DNA from: Yersinia thracica
GTDB taxonomy: Bacteria; Pseudomonadota; Gammaproteobacteria; Enterobacterales; Enterobacteriaceae
Length of the DNA stretch: 39,022 nt
Direction of reading: 5' to 3'
Assembly: GCF_902170565.1 (NCBI RefSeq)
Contig: NZ_CABHXX010000138.1
Location: forward strand, 1 to 39,022
Position numbers and translations under genes: made by a program. Shown here piece after piece: positions 25,872 through 34,959 of the stretch. Each line of letters opens with the position of its first letter. The stretch's first letter is position 1. A model generated the notes under the pieces. It did no database searches, was not told the DNA's origin, and saw only the letters and a program-made list of their open reading frames with translations.

Positions 25872-27029
25872 ATGAAGATATTCTCTGAAAAATTAAGAGC
25901 GCACTCTGATCACGTAAAAAAAGTGAGCCATCATTGTTCTACCGAAGAAACTACTAAACAAGCATTAATATTGCCAATGTTAGATATTCTTGGTTTTAAC
26001 TCTTATGACCCAACTAAGGTTAAAGCAGAATATGGCGCTGACTTCCCTGGTGTTAAAGTCGGTGAACGAGTCGACTATGCTCTATTTTGCCACGGTGTTC
26101 CTGTCATGTTCATTGAGGCCAAGGGCTATAATCAAAAACTTGATAACCATTGCCCTCAACTTTCTAGATATTTTAACGCAACACCTGAAGTCACCATTGC
26201 AGCCATAACTAATGGCACCCAATGGCGTTTCTTTACTGACCTTAAGCAAAGAAATATTATGGATGCTGCTCCATTCCTACAGATTAATGTAGATGAAACA
26301 TCGGACTCTGATGCTCATCAGCTCTATCAATTCCGTCATGATCAGTTCCAACCGGAAGCACTTCGAACCTTAGCTGAAGAAAGCATTTATTTATCAGCAT
26401 TTACTGATGTTATTAGTGATAGCTTAAGAAATGTCGATGCTGACTTTGTCCGCTATGTTGCAAGTCGCTCTAGCGTACAACGGCAGTTAAACCAAAAATT
26501 TCTCGACACAATTACACCGCTAGTAAAAATGGCAGTAGAGCGAGCTGTTAGTGCAATGGTTGTTTCTGGGCTATCAATGGCTTCTAACAAAGACAAAGAT
26601 ATTGAAACTGCACTAGCACCAGAGCTAAAAAAAATAGATGAAACAGCACCAGTCGTAGACCCTGAAAATTCAAATATCGTCACTACGCATAACGAAAGGC
26701 AATTTTTTAGCAATATTCAACTTTTACTTGGTGAACAAGCGGATATTTCAGCAAAAGACACAGCTAGTTATTACAATATTCTTTGCCAAGGAAAATCAAA
26801 CCGTTGGATTGTGCGTTATTTTGATAGCAAACAACGACCATCGATAATTTTACCAATTGAATTAGATGAAAAAGCTATCGCAGAGGTTGAGCGGGCAGGA
26901 CTTGAGCTAGCTCCCGGTAATCAAATTATAATAGATCGTCCTGAAAATATTTTACGATTGTCAGGGCTAGTTTTGGATTCATACAACTATTGCATGGACG
27001 ATGATAATTTTAGAAACAAGAAAAAATAG
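25872..27029 (+). CDS. Solitary HsdR_N-like PD-(D/E)XK nuclease (385 aa)
   Basis: The N-terminal 170 residues match the type I restriction R-subunit N-terminal nuclease fold: STEETTKQALILPMLDILGF (23-42) leads into the catalytic core, with D68 in ERVDYALF and E82-A-K84 in MFIEAKGY, followed by AAITNGTQWRFF. The rest has no helicase motifs: a helical middle (about 175-260) and a C-terminal domain with WIVRYFDSKQRPSIILP around 315-331. It is annotated in many genomes as a 'type I restriction endonuclease' although it lacks HsdR motor, HsdM and HsdS. AAAGGA precedes the ATG by 6 nt. It follows a dead phage repressor, so a lysogenic-conversion or defence role is plausible. The target is unknown. 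Confidence 0.8.
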   Translation: MKIFSEKLRAHSDHVKKVSHHCSTEETTKQALILPMLDILGFNSYDPTKVKAEYGADFPGVKVGERVDYALFCHGVPVMFIEAKGYNQKLDNHCPQLSRYFNATPEVTIAAITNGTQWRFFTDLKQRNIMDAAPFLQINVDETSDSDAHQLYQFRHDQFQPEALRTLAEESIYLSAFTDVISDSLRNVDADFVRYVASRSSVQRQLNQKFLDTITPLVKMAVERAVSAMVVSGLSMASNKDKDIETALAPELKKIDETAPVVDPENSNIVTTHNERQFFSNIQLLLGEQADISAKDTASYYNILCQGKSNRWIVRYFDSKQRPSIILPIELDEKAIAEVERAGLELAPGNQIIIDRPENILRLSGLVLDSYNYCMDDDNFRNKKK

Positions 27030-27214
27030 TAATCTATTTCCTGCCCCTTCTCGCTGGAGGGGCGCATACAAGAACCCTGCGCCATAAACTCCTATCTAAA
27101 CTGAGCCTCATTACTTGATTAACTTCTAAAACATTCGAAAAACACACCCAAACTCAAGCTAATAAAATACAAATAAACCAATACGATACTATTTTGCAGC
27201 AGAGTTTTTTTGGG

Positions 27215-27259
27215 TTTTAAAATGGGATGAAGTACATCTTTAAAAATGCACTTTATCCC
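27215..27259 (-). terminator. ushA terminator
   Basis: On the minus strand, GGGATAAAGTGCAT pairs with ATGTACTTCATCCC (wobble pairs allowed) around an 8-nt loop, followed by ATTTTAAAA and a second AT-rich stretch. It begins 13 bp after the ushA stop. Confidence 0.6.
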
Positions 27260-27271
27260 GATTAATTACAG

Positions 27272-28924
27272 TTACTTATAAACAATTTCGCCTTTCGGCT
27301 GATACTGATTAGCATCTAGCGGAGAATGCTTTTCAATATATTGTTTCAAAACTTCTGCATCAATAAAACCGGTATTCACATAACCCGGTAAGGTATCAAT
27401 CTTCGGATAGCCATCACCGCCTAATGCGTTGAAATTCAAGGTCGCCAGACGATAAGTTTTATTCGGATCTAACGGCTTACCCTGTATTTTCACGTCGCTG
27501 ACACCCTTACCATCAGCCACTAAGCTAACATTGGCAAATTGCGCATAAGCTCCTGAATCAACTTTCTTATTGGCCACAACCGCCAGATATTTCTCCACTT
27601 CACTGCCTTTCATATCGGCATAAACCAGGGTATTACCAAATGGCTGAACTTTGAGAACATTTTTATAGGTGATATCGCCGGCATCGATAGAGTCACGAAC
27701 CCCACCGCCACTCATTACCGCAAAGTCAGCACCCGCGCGTTCCATTTGTGCCGCCAATAACATACGCGCCAGATTAGTTTGCTCGAAACGGACTTTACTG
27801 CGATCCCCCTCAAGCCGGCCATTCACACTGCCGATTTTAACATCCAGCTGCGCCTTGCCTTGCTCTTCAAATGGCGTCAACAGCTTCAGCATTGCTGGGT
27901 CTTGGGCAATTTCTTGGGTATAAAATACGCGTTCACTGGTGCCATCGGCTTTCTCAACTTTTTTCTTTAAATTGATCGGGATTAACTGATAGCTTACTAA
28001 CTTCAGCTCGCCATTACGGAATTTGAAGTCTGCCCGGCCCACATATTTACCCCATTCATGCGCCTGCACGATCCAAGTGCCATTCTGCCGATCAGGAGCA
28101 CAAGGGGTGCCTGGTACATAATCAGCCTGCTTATGGTTTTCACTGGCCATACAGACGGGATCTTGCGAGTGCCCGCCCACAATCATATCCAGGTAACCCG
28201 CCGGTAGGCTGCGCGCCATCTCGACATCACCCGGAGCATTAGATCCATGCAGGCCATCATCGTAATGCCCCATATGAGTCGCCGCGATAATAATGTCAGG
28301 CTTTTCTGTTTTTCTCAGTTGCTCGACAACTTGCTTGGCTTCTGCTGCGGGGGCATGGAATTCGATATCAGTGAAATACTCGGGATTCCCGATCTTCGCG
28401 GTGTCATCGGTGGTTAAACCAATCACCGCAATTTTCACACCTTGCTTATCAAACAGTACATAAGGTTTGAATAATCGCTGCTGAGTGCTTTTCTGGTAAA
28501 TATTGGCGGATAATAATGGGAAAGTCGCCCATTTTTCCTGCTGACGTAACACACTCAGAGGGTTATCAAACTCATGGTTACCGATGGCCATAGCATCATA
28601 ACCGACCAAATTCATACCACGGAAATCCGGTTCGGCATCTTGCAAATCAGATTCCGGTACGCCGGTATTAATATCGCCACCAGAAAGTAGTAACAGGCTT
28701 CCTCCCTCTGCGGCGACGTGTTTGCGGATATCATCAACTAAGGTTTTTTGTGCAGCCAACCCATACTCACCGTGATCATTTTGCCAAAAGTGCCCATGGT
28801 GGTCGTTGGTGTGCAATATGGTGATATCGTAAGTTTTATCTTTTTCCCAGGCAGCTGCCCATCCTGGTGAAAACGCCAGCGACACAGCCAAAGCACATGC
28901 TGTGGTCGATAATGAAAAACGCAT
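27272..28924 (-). CDS. ushA: Periplasmic UDP-sugar hydrolase / 5'-nucleotidase
   Basis: Hydrolyses UDP-glucose and 5'-nucleotides in the periplasm for nucleoside salvage. From this start it is 550 aa, the same as E. coli UshA. Signal peptide MRFSLSTTACALAVSLAF with cleavage near GWAAA. Metal-binding motifs: LHTNDHHGHF, SGGDINTG, GNHEFDNPL, ATHMGHYD and GGHSQDPVCM; the C-terminal nucleotide-binding domain includes FNALGGDGYP. I chose the start because GGAG lies 7 nt upstream; an in-frame ATG at 29008 would place 28 residues before the signal sequence. It is divergent from fsr. Confidence 0.97.
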   Translation of the reverse strand: MRFSLSTTACALAVSLAFSPGWAAAWEKDKTYDITILHTNDHHGHFWQNDHGEYGLAAQKTLVDDIRKHVAAEGGSLLLLSGGDINTGVPESDLQDAEPDFRGMNLVGYDAMAIGNHEFDNPLSVLRQQEKWATFPLLSANIYQKSTQQRLFKPYVLFDKQGVKIAVIGLTTDDTAKIGNPEYFTDIEFHAPAAEAKQVVEQLRKTEKPDIIIAATHMGHYDDGLHGSNAPGDVEMARSLPAGYLDMIVGGHSQDPVCMASENHKQADYVPGTPCAPDRQNGTWIVQAHEWGKYVGRADFKFRNGELKLVSYQLIPINLKKKVEKADGTSERVFYTQEIAQDPAMLKLLTPFEEQGKAQLDVKIGSVNGRLEGDRSKVRFEQTNLARMLLAAQMERAGADFAVMSGGGVRDSIDAGDITYKNVLKVQPFGNTLVYADMKGSEVEKYLAVVANKKVDSGAYAQFANVSLVADGKGVSDVKIQGKPLDPNKTYRLATLNFNALGGDGYPKIDTLPGYVNTGFIDAEVLKQYIEKHSPLDANQYQPKGEIVYK

Positions 28925-29190
28925 GGCAAATCTCCATGTTGTCGTTAAAACCAGCCCATTCAGTGCCAGTTTAATAAGTGAAAATGGGGTGATGCATATC
29001 AATATCATGAAAAATCAAGGTCATACTGTGATGCAACTTGCATTGTAATGTAATAACGCATGCTTGAATTTCAGGATATTGGAATATATATCAAATTGTA
29101 TCTGCTGTAGTAAAAATCATTCGAACTGCATAATATGTATTCATTACCAAGATACTATTAACAGTGAAAATTATTAGGCGAATACTCACT

Positions 29191-30423
29191 ATGACCGATC
29201 GTTCTGAGACTGGACCCCAGCCCTCCGTCAATACCCAGCCCTTCGATAAGAGCAAGGTAAAACGCACGTCTTTCTCTATTTTGGGTGCTATTAGCGTATC
29301 TCACTTGCTCAACGATATGATCCAGTCGCTGATTCTGGCGATTTATCCTCTATTACAAGCCGAATTTTCACTGAGTTTTGCACAAATTGGATTAATCACA
29401 CTCACCTACCAATTGACTGCCTCACTATTACAGCCCCTCATTGGCCTCTATACCGATAAGCATCCAAAACCCTATTCATTGCCAATTGGCATGGGTTTTA
29501 CTCTGTCGGGCATCTTGCTGCTCGCAGTCGCCACCACCTTCCCCGTGGTTTTATTGGCGGCGGCATTGGTCGGAACCGGTTCTTCGGTTTTCCACCCAGA
29601 ATCCTCGCGGGTAGCCCGCATGGCCTCCGGTGGTCGTCATGGTATGGCTCAGTCCATTTTTCAGGTGGGGGGCAACTTCGGTAGTGCTCTTGGCCCGTTA
29701 TTGGCCGCAATCCTTATTGCACCTTACGGCAAAGGCAATGTTGGCTGGTTTTCTCTCGCGGCATTGCTGGCAATTGTGGTGTTATTACAGGTCAGTAAAT
29801 GGTATCAGCAGCAACAAAGAGCCACACATGGCAAGGTACTAAAAACTTCATCGGTAAAAGTACTGCCTAAAAAAACGGTTATTAAGGCGTTAGCAATCTT
29901 GATGGTGCTGATATTCTCTAAATACTTCTACTTGACCAGCATTAGCAGCTATTACACCTTTTATCTGATGCATAGGTTCGGTGTTTCGATACAAAATGCC
30001 CAAATACATTTATTTGTATTCTTATTCGCAGTTGCCGCTGGCACCATAATCGGCGGACCTATTGGCGATCGGATCGGTCGTAAATATGTTATTTGGGGGT
30101 CAATATTGGGTGTAGCACCTTTTACCCTTGTTTTACCCCACGCATCTTTGTATTGGACAGGGGTTTTAACCGTGATCATTGGGGTTATCCTCGCCTCGGC
30201 CTTCTCAGCAATACTGGTGTATGCGCAGGAGCTTATTCCAGGAAAAGTCGGGATGGTATCCGGTTTATTCTTCGGTTTTGCTTTCGGTATGGGGGGTTTA
30301 GGTGCGGCTGTACTAGGGTATGTTGCTGATTTGACCAGTATTGAACTGGTTTATCAAATCTGCGCATTCTTACCATTACTGGGGATAATAACGGTCTTCC
30401 TACCTAATATAGAAGATAAGTAA
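29191..30423 (+). CDS. fsr: Fosmidomycin resistance protein Fsr, MFS transporter
   Basis: A 410-aa major facilitator with about 12 hydrophobic segments, close to E. coli Fsr throughout. Shared segments include AISVSHLLNDMIQSLILAIY, VGTGSSVFHPESSRVARMAS, FQVGGNFGSALGPLL and the MFS-type loop GDRIGRKYVIWGS. It exports fosmidomycin in E. coli; its natural substrate is unknown. I prefer the ATG at 29191 (MTDRSETG) over a GTG at 29164 because the extra nine residues are not conserved and lack a ribosome-binding site. It is divergent from ushA across about 265 bp that hold both promoters, which I could not place exactly. Confidence 0.95.
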   Translation: MTDRSETGPQPSVNTQPFDKSKVKRTSFSILGAISVSHLLNDMIQSLILAIYPLLQAEFSLSFAQIGLITLTYQLTASLLQPLIGLYTDKHPKPYSLPIGMGFTLSGILLLAVATTFPVVLLAAALVGTGSSVFHPESSRVARMASGGRHGMAQSIFQVGGNFGSALGPLLAAILIAPYGKGNVGWFSLAALLAIVVLLQVSKWYQQQQRATHGKVLKTSSVKVLPKKTVIKALAILMVLIFSKYFYLTSISSYYTFYLMHRFGVSIQNAQIHLFVFLFAVAAGTIIGGPIGDRIGRKYVIWGSILGVAPFTLVLPHASLYWTGVLTVIIGVILASAFSAILVYAQELIPGKVGMVSGLFFGFAFGMGGLGAAVLGYVADLTSIELVYQICAFLPLLGIITVFLPNIEDK

Positions 30424-30440
30424 TAGTAATAACCTTATAA

Positions 30441-30470
30441 TCCCGATTGAAATATGTGTTTCAGTCGGGA
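30441..30470 (+). terminator. Hairpin after fsr
   Basis: TCCCGATTGAAA pairs with TTTCAGTCGGGA (one T-G wobble) around a 6-nt loop, 17 bp after the fsr stop. No long T tract follows, so termination is probable rather than certain. Confidence 0.55.
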
Positions 30471-30642
30471 GAGTTCCCTGTGTAATAGAGATAGAAACAG
30501 CAAATCCACCACAAACAACCACTTCAAACAATTTCCATGCCAAAGCAGACTTTTATCGATAAAAAATTAATTTTTATCGCGCATTGATCGCATAAATGCA
30601 ATAAACTGATGTTATTGCTGTGAAATGCTTGCCGCCCTTGCA

Positions 30643-30769
30643 TATACCCAAAAGATTTCAAAATGCAGGAAGGCGACAAGCGAATGAATCCCGATGAACT
30701 TACTCAGGTAAGCGATTCGGGTGATTGAGCGCAGCCAACACACCTGCGACTTGAAAGATGACGGGAATA
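30643..30769. repeat. ERIC element (about 127 bp)
   Basis: Matches the enterobacterial repetitive intergenic consensus in order: TATACCC end, GCAGGAAGGCGACAAGCGA, the ATGAATCCCGATGAACTTAC / GTAAGCGATTCGGGTGA central palindrome, GAGCGCAGCCAACACACCTG, and a terminal GACGGGAATA complementary to the left end. The length equals the canonical 127 bp. It lies upstream of ybaL, so it would be transcribed in that leader and could fold into a long hairpin. The rest of the 362-bp fsr-ybaL gap holds an AT-rich inverted repeat (CGATAAAAA...TTTTTATCG, 30557-30579) and no gene. Confidence 0.85.
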
Positions 30770-30785
30770 ACTAGAAGGAGTCTGG

Positions 30786-32477
30786 ATGCACCACTCAACA
30801 CCCTTAATTACCACGATCGTCGGAGGCCTTGTTCTCGCCTTCCTCTTGGGTACCTTGGCTCACCGCCTGCGCATCTCACCACTGGTGGGGTACCTTGCCG
30901 CAGGGGTGCTGGCCGGGCCATTCACGCCAGGTTTTGTTGCTGATACCTCATTAGCACCAGAATTGGCTGAAATTGGTGTTATTTTGTTGATGTTTGGTGT
31001 CGGACTTCACTTCTCGCTTAAAGACCTCCTCGCAGTAAAAGCTATCGCCATACCCGGTGCCGTCGCACAAATTGCTGTCGCCACCTTACTCGGGATGGGA
31101 TTATCTCATTTATTGGGCTGGGATTTGATGACTGGATTTGTCTTCGGTCTTTGCCTATCAACAGCGAGTACAGTGGTATTACTGCGAGCATTAGAAGAAC
31201 GGCAACTCATTGATAGCCAACGAGGGCAAATTGCCATTGGCTGGTTAATTGTTGAAGATTTGGCGATGGTGCTCACATTGGTGCTATTACCGGCCTTTGC
31301 TGGCGTGATGGGGAACGAAACCACCAGTCTGAGCCAATTATTCACTGAATTGGCGATTACCATCGGTAAAGTAATTGCATTCATTACTCTGATGATTGTT
31401 GTCGGCCGTCGCCTGGTGCCCTGGATTCTGGCTAAAACCGCCAGTACTGGCTCCCGTGAGCTATTTACCTTGGCGGTGCTGGTATTAGCACTCGGGATTG
31501 CATACGGTGCTGTAGGGCTGTTCGATGTATCCTTTGCTCTCGGTGCATTCTTCGCCGGAATGGTATTGAATGAGTCTGAACTCAGCCATCGTGCCGCGCA
31601 AGATACTCTGCCATTACGTGATGCATTCGCCGTCCTATTCTTCGTTTCGGTCGGGATGTTGTTCGACCCAATGATTTTGCTACATGAGCCCTTAGCTGTG
31701 CTGGCCTCACTGGCTATCATCATCTTCGGTAAATCAGCCGCAGCATTCATATTAGTGCGGATGTTTGGCCACTCAAAACGCACCGCACTCACCATTTCGG
31801 TCAGCTTGGCACAAATCGGTGAATTCGCCTTTATTCTGGCAGGACTTGGGATTTCTCTCGGTTTAATGTCAGAACATGGCCGCAATCTGGTACTGGCAGG
31901 GGCGATTCTGTCCATCATGCTTAATCCGTTGCTTTTCACACTGTTAGATCGCTATTTGGCCAAGAATGAGACCATGGAAGATCTGATTCTGGAAGAAGCA
32001 GTAGAAGAGGAAAAGCAGATCCCTGTCGATTTATGCAATCATGCATTATTAGTGGGTTATGGTCGGGTTGGCAGCTTATTAGGTGCCAAACTGCATGCGG
32101 AAGGTATTCCATTAGTGGTCATCGAGAACTCCCGACCAAGAGTGGAAGCACTGCGTGAACAAGGTATTAATGCGGTATTAGGCAATGCTGCAAGCGCAGA
32201 TATTATGTCGCTGGCTCGTTTAGATTGCGCACGCTGGTTATTACTGACAATTCCGAATGGCTACGAAGCCGGAGAGATTGTCGCTTCAGCCAGAATTAAA
32301 CGACCGGATCTTGAGATAATTGCGCGCGCACATTATGACGATGAAGTCGTTTATATCTCGGATCGTGGTGCGAATCAGGTTGTTATGGGCGAACGTGAAA
32401 TTGCCAACAGTATGCTTAATATGCTGAAGATAGAAACGCTGACGGAAGAAGATAAGCGCCCGCTTTGCCCGATTTAA
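30786..32477 (+). CDS. ybaL: YbaL, KefB/KefC-type cation:proton antiporter
   Basis: A 563-aa inner-membrane protein of the CPA2 family. There are about 12-13 hydrophobic helices over residues 7-395, with GVGLHFSLKDL, STASTVVLLRALEERQLIDS and LAQIGEFAFILAGLG. A cytosolic Rossmann RCK_N domain follows, starting HALLVGYGRVGSLLG near 419-433, ending with NQVVMGEREIANSMLNML. It is close to E. coli YbaL; transported ion and regulation are not established. AAGGAG sits 5 nt before the ATG. The 3' end faces gsk across a perfect palindromic terminator. Confidence 0.95.
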   Translation: MHHSTPLITTIVGGLVLAFLLGTLAHRLRISPLVGYLAAGVLAGPFTPGFVADTSLAPELAEIGVILLMFGVGLHFSLKDLLAVKAIAIPGAVAQIAVATLLGMGLSHLLGWDLMTGFVFGLCLSTASTVVLLRALEERQLIDSQRGQIAIGWLIVEDLAMVLTLVLLPAFAGVMGNETTSLSQLFTELAITIGKVIAFITLMIVVGRRLVPWILAKTASTGSRELFTLAVLVLALGIAYGAVGLFDVSFALGAFFAGMVLNESELSHRAAQDTLPLRDAFAVLFFVSVGMLFDPMILLHEPLAVLASLAIIIFGKSAAAFILVRMFGHSKRTALTISVSLAQIGEFAFILAGLGISLGLMSEHGRNLVLAGAILSIMLNPLLFTLLDRYLAKNETMEDLILEEAVEEEKQIPVDLCNHALLVGYGRVGSLLGAKLHAEGIPLVVIENSRPRVEALREQGINAVLGNAASADIMSLARLDCARWLLLTIPNGYEAGEIVASARIKRPDLEIIARAHYDDEVVYISDRGANQVVMGEREIANSMLNMLKIETLTEEDKRPLCPI

Positions 32478-32495
32478 AAGTATTACTGTGTTAGC

Positions 32496-32539
32496 ACAAT
32501 ATAAATAGGGCCAGCATATGCTGGCCCTATTTATATTGT
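32496..32539. terminator. Perfect 44-bp palindrome, bidirectional terminator between ybaL and gsk
   Basis: Arms 32496-32517 and 32518-32539 are exactly complementary over 22 bp with no spacer (core CCAGCATATGCTGG, flanked by AT-rich arms). The GC core with A/T flanks suits Rho-independent termination in both directions for convergent ybaL and gsk. Confidence 0.85.
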
Positions 32540-32543
32540 TCTC

Positions 32544-33848
32544 TTATCTATCCCAGTAGGACTCTTCCAAACTATCTTCTCGCTCAGGCAAGCCACGAGT
32601 TAAACGTGGTGAATGTTGATTCAACACCTGATAACTGACCCGATTAGCATATTTACATACTTGTGCCAATGAAGAGTAACTAAGGCAACTACGAACATGT
32701 TTACTTGAGTTAGGAACATTATTACGATGAAAGCCATTAGCAGCAATATCATGTAGCACGGCAGATAAGGCACCATCCCCTGCTCCATTAGTATTCATTA
32801 TTTTCTCTGGCCCCCCCATATAAGGGGCAATATGAGAATAAATACGTAATGGATTCTCACAATGCTCTTTGCGCATCGCTCGACTGAACTCATACAGATT
32901 AAATTCAGCAATAGCGCCAGGTAATAAAGGATGTTGAGTTTGGCGCTTATTGGCCTCTTCCGTATAGCCCGCCATATAAAGTCCATTAGGGCCTGCGGTA
33001 CAAAGCACTAAATCAACCCAACTCAACGCCCTATCTGAAGCCATTAACGGGTCATTTAGGCCAGTCAGCTCATAAGCTTCATCTTCATTCATCGCAACGA
33101 TAGAAACATGCTCTTTAAGAAAATCACGCCACCACTGCGGATTATCTGCAATGACATATTTGGTTCCAAGTGTCATCACCACAGGAACATTATATTTCTT
33201 CGCATAATTGATTGCCTGCATGGTCGCCTCAGGCATTGGCTCACCCGGTTTACAACGCACCAGATAAGCTGTAAGAACCAATGCTGAAGCGCCAGCGATA
33301 ATATCTTCAGGAATACTTTCTGGTCGCAGTTGATTCATTTGACCAGGGCTGATCGCAAATGTCCGCTCACCATTATCTGTAATTAAAGTAAAACAGCGGC
33401 CAATGGCACCATCAACAGCCTGTAGATAGTTTAAATCTGTCCGGCTCGAGGTATTACATAAGTAACGATAGGCATAACTGCCGATTTTGATATTGCTGCA
33501 CATCGTCCCTAGCAAAATAGAACGGTCATCGGCCAGAACAGAATAATTGTGCAATGTATTACCAATGGTACCACCGGCAAATTCATGAGTTATCAACCCA
33601 TTAGCTGTTAGCTCCTGATAAAGACGCTCAGCGACATCATCCTCGATAACCAAAGAATGCCCTTGGCTAAGACCATAACGCGTAATAAAGTCCTCATCGA
33701 CTTTCGCTTCAATATCAACCAGCGTCTGATCAATACCGACGATATAAGATGTACTCACCTCATTTTCTGTCTGCGCCGGTTGCAGTAAAGGATCTCGGGC
33801 ATTAACAGGAAAATAGTGTTTAGATTTGCGTTTACCAGGAAATTTCAT
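32544..33848 (-). CDS. gsk: Inosine-guanosine kinase
   Basis: PfkB/ribokinase-family enzyme phosphorylating inosine and guanosine to IMP and GMP in the cytosol. The 434-aa product is collinear with E. coli Gsk from MKFPGKRKSKHYFPVNARDP to EREDSLEESYWDR. Visible: the substrate region FAGGTIGNTLHNYSVLADD, LVLTAYLVRCKPGE, and the PfkB signature NTNGAGDGALSAVLHD with the catalytic Asp near residue 353. In Yersinia this gene marks one end of the O-antigen/outer-core locus, which follows immediately upstream on the same strand. Confidence 0.97.
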   Translation of the reverse strand: MKFPGKRKSKHYFPVNARDPLLQPAQTENEVSTSYIVGIDQTLVDIEAKVDEDFITRYGLSQGHSLVIEDDVAERLYQELTANGLITHEFAGGTIGNTLHNYSVLADDRSILLGTMCSNIKIGSYAYRYLCNTSSRTDLNYLQAVDGAIGRCFTLITDNGERTFAISPGQMNQLRPESIPEDIIAGASALVLTAYLVRCKPGEPMPEATMQAINYAKKYNVPVVMTLGTKYVIADNPQWWRDFLKEHVSIVAMNEDEAYELTGLNDPLMASDRALSWVDLVLCTAGPNGLYMAGYTEEANKRQTQHPLLPGAIAEFNLYEFSRAMRKEHCENPLRIYSHIAPYMGGPEKIMNTNGAGDGALSAVLHDIAANGFHRNNVPNSSKHVRSCLSYSSLAQVCKYANRVSYQVLNQHSPRLTRGLPEREDSLEESYWDR

Positions 33849-33909
33849 TGTTGTTTGTTACAAATTTAGGAATGAAGAGATAAAGAATTTTAGCACAAAT
33901 ACCCAATAT

Positions 33910-34920
33910 TCAGCGAACATAGCCATTGGGATTAGATTGCTGCCAATTCCAAGCGTCTTTTAACATATCCGTTAAAGATCTTTTAGCTTTCCATTCTAAT
34001 TCTTTCAAGGCAAGTTCTGCACTCGCCCAACATTCTGCAATATCTCCAGAACGGCGAGCAACAATTTCATAAGGAATTTTTTTACCTGATATGCGTTCAA
34101 ATTCCGCGATCATCTGTAACACTGAATACCCAACACCCGAGCCAAGATTATAAACCTTAAATCCTGGTGTTAGCTTATTAAGCGCACAAATATGCCCTTC
34201 AGCGAGATCCATGACATGAATATAATCTCGTACACCGGAACCATCTGCCGTAGGATAATCATTACCATAAACAGCTAATTTCGGGAGTTTACCAATCGCA
34301 ACCTGAGTAATAAAAGGCAATAAGTTATTAGGTTTACCATTTGGATCCTCACCGATTAGACCTGAAATATGGGCACCAACAGGATTAAAGTACCGCAGCG
34401 CTCTTATGGAAAAATCAGGATGAGCAAAAGAGAAGTCCTTCAATATTTGCTCAACCATGACCTTTGATGAACCATAAGGGTTGGTTGTGCCGCCAATACG
34501 AGCATCTTCAGTCAGAGGAACAAATTCAGGATCACCATACACAGTGGCAGAAGAGCTAAATATTAATTTTTTGACGTCAGCAATGACCATTTCTTCAAGT
34601 AAGACAATCGAACCAGTAACATTATTTTGGTAATATTCAATCGGCTTAACGACTGACTCACCGACTGATTTCAAACCTGCGAAATGAATCACGGCATCAA
34701 TTTTATGCTCAGAAAATATCTGCTTAAGACAATCTCTATCTAATATATCACCTTGGTAAAATGTTGCCATACGACCTGTGATTTGAGATACACGCAACAA
34801 GGACTCAGCAGAAGCGTTAGATAAATTATCTAATACAGCAACATCCTCGCCATTCTCTAAGAGCGTTAATACGGTGTGTGAACCAATATACCCCGCACCG
34901 CCAGTCACTAAAATAGTCAT
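33910..34920 (-). CDS. gne: UDP-N-acetylglucosamine/UDP-glucose 4-epimerase (Gne/GalE family)
   Basis: A 336-aa extended SDR: NAD-binding GGAGYIGSH at 7-15, catalytic S124 (SSSATVYG), Y149 and K153 (NPYGSSK), the same positions as in E. coli GalE. The residue aligned with E. coli Tyr299 is Cys297 (GDIAECWAS). In this family a small residue at that site opens the pocket for N-acetylated sugars, so UDP-GlcNAc to UDP-GalNAc activity is predicted, as shown for Y. enterocolitica Gne. It is the last gene of the polysaccharide operon before gsk and would supply HexNAc residues for outer core or O antigen. The galE symbol is the alternative. Confidence 0.88.
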   Translation of the reverse strand: MTILVTGGAGYIGSHTVLTLLENGEDVAVLDNLSNASAESLLRVSQITGRMATFYQGDILDRDCLKQIFSEHKIDAVIHFAGLKSVGESVVKPIEYYQNNVTGSIVLLEEMVIADVKKLIFSSSATVYGDPEFVPLTEDARIGGTTNPYGSSKVMVEQILKDFSFAHPDFSIRALRYFNPVGAHISGLIGEDPNGKPNNLLPFITQVAIGKLPKLAVYGNDYPTADGSGVRDYIHVMDLAEGHICALNKLTPGFKVYNLGSGVGYSVLQMIAEFERISGKKIPYEIVARRSGDIAECWASAELALKELEWKAKRSLTDMLKDAWNWQQSNPNGYVR

Positions 34921-34959
34921 AACTTACCTATTAAATTTAAGGAGTCGAAATAGATTCCA

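Noticed and set aside
25872-27029. Type I restriction-modification system
   Set aside because: Only the HsdR_N-like nuclease fold is present: no DEAD-type motor motifs, methyltransferase or specificity gene is found nearby.
29030-29052. Possible CRP site TGTGATGCAACTTGCATTG in the ushA-fsr gap
   Set aside because: Only one half-site is good; the second half deviates from TCACA, so a CRP site is not supported.
31106-31939. Long open frame of 277 codons on the minus strand
   Set aside because: It is fully antisense to ybaL, has a Ser/Arg/Asn-rich low-information translation and no plausible RBS; it reflects codon bias of ybaL.
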